NCBI GenBank assembly: GCA_937871605.1
Contig: CALMRM010000289.1
Span: 1 to 18,330, forward strand
Reading direction: 5' to 3'
Length of the DNA stretch: 18,330 nt
Source: an uncultured Terriglobus sp.
Lineage (GTDB): Bacteria > Acidobacteriota > Terriglobia > Terriglobales > Acidobacteriaceae
Below, piece after piece: positions 14,432 through 18,330 of the stretch (the first letter of the stretch is position 1; every line of letters starts with the position of its first letter). Below the pieces are notes generated by a model. It ran no database searches and was not told the DNA's origin. It saw only the letters and a program-made list of their open reading frames with translations. A program made the translations under genes and the position numbers.

Positions 14432-16207
14432 ATGGTGTATGCCCCTGTCTTTCGCCGCGCCCTGTGCGTTGCGGCGCTGCTGTCTCTCACGGCGTCGTCT
14501 GCCCTGCCGGCTTTTGCCCAGGGTAAGGGTGCGCCTGGCTCCTCCAGCCAGCAGCCCACAGCCGAAGCCGTCGACCTGAACATGTATGCGACGATCCGCG
14601 AAGAGGGTCTGCAGCACTCGCACGTGATGGAGTACATGAGCGGGCTGAGCGACGGCATTGGCCCGCGCCTGACCGGGTCGCCCAACATGAAGAAGGCGAA
14701 CGAGTGGACGCGCGACCGGCTGACGGACGCGGGCCTGGTGAACGCTCATCTGGAGGACTGGGGCGAGTTCGGCACCGGATGGTCGCAGGTGAACAGCTGG
14801 GCGCGCATGGTGACGCCGGATACGGAGCCGCTGTGGATCCAGGCCGCACCGTGGTCGCCCGCTACCAAGGGCCCGGTTGCTGGTGAGGCCGTGTTGGTGG
14901 ACTTGAACACTGCCGCCGACCTGGACAAGTACAAGGGCAAGCTCGCAGGCAAGATCGTGCTGTTGGGCGCGCCGCACCCGATGGTGGACATCACGGAACC
15001 ACTGTTTACACGGCGCACGGATGCGGAGTTGCCGGAGTTGGACGGCCCGCAGGAGCGCCGCGCCGGTGGACCTGGCGGACCGGCTGCCGTCAGCCCGGCG
15101 GAGCGGGCCCGTGTGGCTCAGTTGCGCGCAGCCGCGCTCAAGCTGATGACCGACGAGGGTGTCGCCGCCATCCTCTCACCCAGCCGTGACGGTGCCAAGG
15201 GCGGTGGCAGCGGCATCATCTTCGACGACAACGGCGCGGACCTGGCCCGCAGCGCACAGAAGCCGGAAAACGCCGTCAAGGTGCCGAACGCTGTGACCAC
15301 GGTGGAACAGTATGGCCGCGTCTACCGCCTCTTGCGCGCAAACGTGCCCGTGCGGCTGGAAGTAGCCATCGAAGTGGCTACCACCGGCGACCACGAGCAT
15401 GGCTTCAACACCGTGGCTGAGATCGCGGGCACCGACCCCAAGCTGAAGAGCGAAGTGGTGATGGTGGGTGGCCACCTGGATAGCTGGATCAGCGGCACAG
15501 GTGCAACCGACAACGGCGCCGGATCCGTTGTGGCGATGGAGGCCATGCGCATCCTGAAGGCGGTGGGCTTCAAGCCAAAACGCACCCTGCGCATTGCACT
15601 ATGGAGCGGCGAGGAGGAAGGCCTGTACGGTTCGCTGGGCTATGTGAAGCAGCACTTTGGCGAGTTCCAGCAGCAGCCAGGCGAATCGGCCGCCGAGTAT
15701 GGCCATGTGCCGCAGGGTCCACTCAAGACGACGAAGGAGTGGGAAACGCTGGATGCGTATTACAACCTGGACAACGGCGCGGGGCGCATCCGTGGCATTT
15801 ACGCCCAGGAGGACTATGCCGCCATGCCGATCTTTCGGCAGTGGATTGCGCCCTTGAAAGACCTGGGAGTGAGCGCGGTCACTGCGCGCAACACCGGCTC
15901 GACAGACCACATCGCCTTTGACAACGTGGGCCTGCCCGGCTTTGAATTTCTGCAAGACCCGCTGGACTACGGCACGCGCACGCACCACAGCAACATGGAC
16001 ACCGTAGAACACGTGCACGAGGACGACCTGAAACAGGCGGCTGTGGTAGAGGCCATCTTTCTTTACAACACCAGCGAGCGCGAAGCCATGATCCCGCGCA
16101 AACCCTTCCCACACCCGGAGCTGTACAAAGGCAAGGACGCGCCCCTGCGCAACCTGTTCCCAACCGGTAGCCCCGCACCGGACGCAGGCAAGCCTAACAC
16201 GCAGTAG
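14432..16207 (+). CDS. Exported M28-family zinc metallopeptidase with PA-like insertion
   Basis: The protein has 591 residues. Signal peptide: RRALCVAALLSLTASSALPAFA, probably cleaved before QGK (about residue 30). A PA-like insertion lies at about 150-310 (GEAVLVDLN, LAGKIVLLGAP). The di-zinc peptidase domain follows with a complete M28 ligand set: VGGHLDSW (346-352, His348 and Asp350), GATDNGAG (357-364, Asp360 bridging), SGEEEGLYGS (392-401, Glu394 general base and Glu395 zinc ligand), NLDNG (445-449, Asp447) and THHSNMD (517-523, His519 or neighbouring His518). It is therefore probably an active aminopeptidase or carboxypeptidase acting on peptides outside the cytoplasm. The extra loop around 200-225, rich in Gly, Ala and Pro, is of unknown role. 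The ribosome site is weak. Its divergent partner is TonB receptor 2, and a strong terminator follows 12 bp after the stop. Confidence 0.93.
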   Translation: MVYAPVFRRALCVAALLSLTASSALPAFAQGKGAPGSSSQQPTAEAVDLNMYATIREEGLQHSHVMEYMSGLSDGIGPRLTGSPNMKKANEWTRDRLTDAGLVNAHLEDWGEFGTGWSQVNSWARMVTPDTEPLWIQAAPWSPATKGPVAGEAVLVDLNTAADLDKYKGKLAGKIVLLGAPHPMVDITEPLFTRRTDAELPELDGPQERRAGGPGGPAAVSPAERARVAQLRAAALKLMTDEGVAAILSPSRDGAKGGGSGIIFDDNGADLARSAQKPENAVKVPNAVTTVEQYGRVYRLLRANVPVRLEVAIEVATTGDHEHGFNTVAEIAGTDPKLKSEVVMVGGHLDSWISGTGATDNGAGSVVAMEAMRILKAVGFKPKRTLRIALWSGEEEGLYGSLGYVKQHFGEFQQQPGESAAEYGHVPQGPLKTTKEWETLDAYYNLDNGAGRIRGIYAQEDYAAMPIFRQWIAPLKDLGVSAVTARNTGSTDHIAFDNVGLPGFEFLQDPLDYGTRTHHSNMDTVEHVHEDDLKQAAVVEAIFLYNTSEREAMIPRKPFPHPELYKGKDAPLRNLFPTGSPAPDAGKPNTQ

Positions 16208-16219
16208 TCAAGAAGGCAG

Positions 16220-16253
16220 CAAAAGGGTGAGAGCATCGGCTCTCACCCTTTTG
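16220..16253. terminator. Bidirectional intrinsic terminator (perfect 15-bp stem, ATCG loop)
   Basis: CAAAAGGGTGAGAGC pairs perfectly with GCTCTCACCCTTTTG around the loop ATCG. A-run and T-run flanks allow use from both sides. It lies between the convergent M28 peptidase and PEP-CTERM genes. Confidence 0.9.
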
Positions 16254-16288
16254 GATCCATCGCAACAGACGCAAGCATCGCGTGTGCG

Positions 16289-16885
16289 CTAAGCGCTGTG
16301 CCCCATTCGTCTCCTCAGCATTCCCATCGTGCCAAGCAAGCCCGTACCCAGCAGAAGCAGGGAACTCGGCTCCGGCGTGACAGCGGCAGACGTTGTTGCT
16401 GTGAAGGTTGAGTTCGCGCCCGCACTGCTAAAAATCAGAGCGCCGCTTGTTGTGCCGTAGGACAGACCCTGGTTGTAAAACACAGGTCCGGTGATCGGCC
16501 CGATGGCGATCGATCCGTTGTAGGTCTTGAACACGTCACTCAGCGTGTCGAGAATGGAACCATTTGTAAGATCACCGATGCCCGCTGCGGCAGTTCCCTG
16601 GTAATTTTGGTTCACAAAAAATTGCAGTGCATCCGTAAATGAAACAACCGCTGCACTGCCAATTTTGACGGTGCCAGAGCCGACGGAGTTGGTGTAGAAA
16701 CCAGGTGACCCTACAGTGTTCACGGTATTCGCCATGAAGGTCACCGTGACGAACTGGTTTGTGAAGGACGACGTTCCCAGGGTCCCCGACAGGGTATCGG
16801 AAACGGTGTAGACGATAGGAGCGGCATGTGAGGCGGCTGCGCACAGCAGAGCCGCAACACACCCAAGCAAGAGGCGTGATTTCAT
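16289..16885 (-). CDS. PEP-CTERM sorting-domain protein of unknown function
   Basis: The protein has 198 residues. Signal peptide: MKSRLLLGCVAALLCAAASHA, with cleavage before APIV. The mature part is rich in Thr, Ser, Gly and Val, with alternating beta-type sequence and no domain I recognise. The C-terminus TPEPSSLLLLGTGLLGTMGM followed by LRRRMGHSA (170-198) is a textbook PEP-CTERM signal: a PEP motif, a hydrophobic helix and an Arg cluster. Such proteins are normally processed by an exosortase (EpsH/XrtA type) and directed to the envelope or exopolysaccharide. No exosortase is in the window. I chose ATG 16885 rather than the upstream in-frame start because it puts the signal peptide at the N-terminus, with AAGG 8 nt before it. 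Confidence 0.88.
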   Translation of the reverse strand: MKSRLLLGCVAALLCAAASHAAPIVYTVSDTLSGTLGTSSFTNQFVTVTFMANTVNTVGSPGFYTNSVGSGTVKIGSAAVVSFTDALQFFVNQNYQGTAAAGIGDLTNGSILDTLSDVFKTYNGSIAIGPITGPVFYNQGLSYGTTSGALIFSSAGANSTFTATTSAAVTPEPSSLLLLGTGLLGTMGMLRRRMGHSA

Positions 16886-16922
16886 TGTGTGTACCTTGAC
16901 CAAGGAGTATGTGGAACGACGT

Positions 16923-16951
16923 ACCGTATCAATGCCCCGGTCCAAGGTCAA
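16923..16951 (-). promoter_or_regulatory. Possible sigma70-type promoter of the PEP-CTERM gene
   Basis: On the minus strand TTGACC (complement of 16946-16951) is followed 17 nt later by TACGGT (complement of 16923-16928). This lies about 38 bp upstream of the PEP-CTERM start. The -35 hexamer and spacing are good; the -10 hexamer is poor. Confidence 0.3.
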
Positions 16952-17022
16952 GCTTTTTTCAAGGGTGTCGCTGGCTTCGCTCGGGGTAGTTACATCAGAA
17001 CGTATGGACGGGAATGCAAGTC

Positions 17023-17454
17023 CTAGAGATGTACTAGCTTTACCGTGCCGCTATCTTCGCGCCCGTTGAAGTACTTCCGCAAAGCCTGTGCGAACACGTT
17101 GCCGCTGTTCTCAGCACGCGCAAAGAGCGTGACGGACGAGTGGAACTTCAGATCGTCCGGGTAGCCAAAGATAGCATTCACGGTGCGGTTCTCGACGGCA
17201 TTGACCAGCGCCGTGCACTCGCGCAAGCGTTCGCCCAGAACAGGGTGCGAAAGGTACGCCCTTGCCTCGGCAAGATCGGTGATGGCGTAACGCTGCGCCA
17301 TGCTGCTGCTGCCCAGCCCCTGGATCTGCGGGAAGATGAACCACATCCAGTGGCTGCGCTTTTCACCTGCCGCCAGTTCTGCGTGGGCCTGCGCATAGGT
17401 CGACGCTTGTGCGTCTACAAAACGCTGCAAGTGGAATGGATCGTCGTTGACCAT
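17023..17454 (-). CDS. DUF1810 family protein
   Basis: This is a 143-residue soluble protein without signal peptide or membrane segment. It carries the family hallmarks HWMWFIFPQIQGLG (35-48) and NAIFGYPDDLKFHSSVTLF (93-111), with RLRECT (77-82) between them. DUF1810 proteins are small, widespread and sometimes mislabelled calpastatin; their biochemical role is not established to my knowledge. The ATG is preceded by AGAGG 6 nt upstream, which is part of a 9-bp tandem repeat. It begins 32 bp after the stop of the methyltransferase-like gene on the same strand, so the two may be co-transcribed. There is no obvious functional link between them. Confidence 0.9.
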   Translation of the reverse strand: MVNDDPFHLQRFVDAQASTYAQAHAELAAGEKRSHWMWFIFPQIQGLGSSSMAQRYAITDLAEARAYLSHPVLGERLRECTALVNAVENRTVNAIFGYPDDLKFHSSVTLFARAENSGNVFAQALRKYFNGREDSGTVKLVHL

Positions 17455-17460
17455 GGCTCA

Positions 17461-17478
17461 CCTCTGCGTCCTCTGCGT
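17461..17478 (-). repeat. 9-bp tandem repeat ACGCAGAGG x2 forming the ribosome site of the DUF1810 gene
   Basis: Read on the minus strand, ACGCAGAGG occurs twice head-to-tail, preceded by a degenerate third unit (GCAGA). The last AGAGG lies at ribosome-site distance from ATG 17454. The repeat fills most of the 32-bp gap between two genes. Confidence 0.6.
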
Positions 17479-17486
17479 TCTGCTTT

Positions 17487-18161
17487 CTACTTCGCAGACA
17501 CAAACACCAGGAAGTAGTCCTCGCCATCCTCTTTAGTGAAGTCGTAATGCTCCACTTCGCGGAAGCCAGCCTGCTGCATCTCGTGTTCCAGCACGCGCTG
17601 CTTTACACCGTGGTCCGTGCCCGATCCATTGCCATTGCGGTCGATGATACCGACGCGTGCCCCTTGCTTGAGCGAGGCGCGCAGTTGCTGCATGAGCGGC
17701 ACCGGATTCGCAATCTCGTGGTACATCTTCAGCAGGAGCGCGGCGTCCACAGGCGCGGGAAGGTGGAGATCGTCGGGCGTGCCCAGCACGGCGTGCACCT
17801 GCGGCAGGTGCTCTTTTGCGGCTCGATCCGTGATGAACTTGGGCGCGGCCGGGTTGATGTCCTCGGCATACACTGCACCATCCGGTCCCACGCGCTTTGC
17901 GGCGCGCACGCTGAACCAGCCGCCGCCCGCGCCGATGTCGGCGATAGCACTGCCGTGCTGGATGTGCAGAATGTCCATGACCCGGTCGATCTGCAGCTTT
18001 CCATCGCGGTTTGGCCCTTCAAACACGTGCAGGTCGCCCGCATACGGTGTGCTGGTGGCACGCTGCGGGGACGTGGCGGGGGGCTGTGCCGATGCAACTG
18101 ATAGGCAGCAGCCCATCGACAGGACTGCGGCAGCGGCAAGCAAGCGGAGACGATTCGTCAT
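17487..18161 (-). CDS. Class I SAM-methyltransferase-fold protein with a signal peptide
   Basis: The protein has 224 residues. The N-terminus MTNRLRLLAAAAVLSMGCCL then SVASA is a clear Sec signal with likely cleavage before QPP (about residue 26). The remaining domain has the Rossmann-type methyltransferase pattern: AIADIGAGGGWFSVRAAKRV (72-91) as motif I, an acidic AEDINP (99-104) after strand 2, and LLLKMYHEI (142-150) resembling the motif of UbiE-like enzymes. After this come a Gly-Asn-rich loop, RNGNGSGTDHG (175-185), and the closing EDYFLVFV strands. The glycine-rich SAM loop is intact. Export of a SAM-dependent enzyme is puzzling, because SAM is not expected in the periplasm. Either the signal is retained as an anchor, or the fold has another ligand. 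The ribosome site is weak. It is divergent from a gene starting at 18265. Confidence 0.85.
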   Translation of the reverse strand: MTNRLRLLAAAAVLSMGCCLSVASAQPPATSPQRATSTPYAGDLHVFEGPNRDGKLQIDRVMDILHIQHGSAIADIGAGGGWFSVRAAKRVGPDGAVYAEDINPAAPKFITDRAAKEHLPQVHAVLGTPDDLHLPAPVDAALLLKMYHEIANPVPLMQQLRASLKQGARVGIIDRNGNGSGTDHGVKQRVLEHEMQQAGFREVEHYDFTKEDGEDYFLVFVSAK

Positions 18162-18166
18162 ACTGT

Positions 18167-18258
18167 GTTGGACGCCATGGAGCTCGATCGCGGCGGTCCT
18201 ACGTGTGCGACCAATCACACGCCGGTGCTGCAAAGTTGACGCAGCGAACGCATCCAAC
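18167..18258. repeat. Inverted near-repeat giving matching leaders to two divergent genes
   Basis: GTTGGACGC (18167-18175) and GCATCCAAC (18250-18258) are inverted copies with one mismatch. Each lies 5-6 nt upstream of a start codon: the methyltransferase-like ATG (18161) on the minus strand and the ATG at 18265 on the plus strand. Both transcripts would therefore carry GCRTCCAACA just before the start. The rest of this 103-bp gap shows no clear promoter. Confidence 0.4.
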
Positions 18259-18264
18259 AGCACT

Positions 18265-18330
18265 ATGAGTGAAGAAACTGCACACGAACGCCCCTACATC
18301 CGCCTGCTGGCAGGCCAGGACCCCGCTGAG
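18265..18330 (+). CDS. N-terminal fragment of a possible DinB-type protein, cut by window edge
   Basis: Twenty-two codons are open to the window end, beginning MSEETAHERPYIRLLAGQDP. No ribosome site is visible. The PY...LLAGQDP opening resembles the start of DinB/YfiT-like four-helix metalloproteins, many of which begin with a Pro-Tyr...(R/Q)DP segment. The fragment is too short for a firm call. Its ATG is divergent from the methyltransferase-like gene and shares a leader motif with it, which supports it as a real start. Confidence 0.45.
   Translation, partial: MSEETAHERPYIRLLAGQDPAE

Noticed and set aside
1..18330. CRISPR array, tRNA, rRNA, insertion sequence or prophage
   Set aside because: No regularly spaced repeats, cloverleaf genes, transposase-like proteins or phage proteins were seen on either strand.

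Overview
The window looks like chromosomal DNA of a GC-rich Acidobacteriota, most likely of the Terriglobus/Granulicella/Edaphobacter type. The evidence is family content only: two very long Oar-like TonB-dependent receptors that each begin with a carboxypeptidase-regulatory-like domain, several Tat-exported lactonase-type propellers, a lone PEP-CTERM protein and a DUF1810 protein. There are no tRNA or rRNA genes, insertion sequences, phage genes or CRISPR arrays. The taxonomic call is an inference from gene families, not a database result.

Left block (1-10521). A minus-strand group reads TonB receptor 1 (5408-2115), RraA-like aldolase-fold protein (2020-1253), then a SelA-like PLP enzyme (1105 to beyond position 1). 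Diverging from it, a plus-strand group reads Tat-exported lactonase (5681-6826), bicovalent-FAD BBE-type oxidase (6948-8489), second Tat-exported lactonase-like propeller (8508-9392), then an exported galactose-mutarotase-like protein (9403-10521). The 272-bp gap between the two groups holds a helically phased direct repeat and a perfect 14-bp palindrome. Read together, the families suggest oxidative breakdown of a sugar at its reducing end: uptake, anomer interconversion, C1 oxidation to a lactone, lactone opening, then PLP-dependent elimination and aldol cleavage of the sugar acid. An amino sugar is attractive because the SelA-like fold includes the D-glucosaminate-6-phosphate ammonia-lyase DgaE. 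This is the strongest candidate for an undescribed system here, but it is an inference from gene neighbourhood.

Middle block (10564-16253). A perfect 15-bp-stem bidirectional terminator ends the sugar block. TonB receptor 2 (minus, 14068-10613) is divergent from an exported M28 zinc peptidase (14432-16207), with a 363-bp gene-free region between them. This pairing suggests peptide scavenging. A second near-identical style of bidirectional terminator follows the peptidase.

Right block (16289-18330). On the minus strand are a PEP-CTERM protein, a DUF1810 protein and a methyltransferase-fold protein with a signal peptide. Divergent from these, the first 22 codons of a possible DinB-type protein run off the right end.
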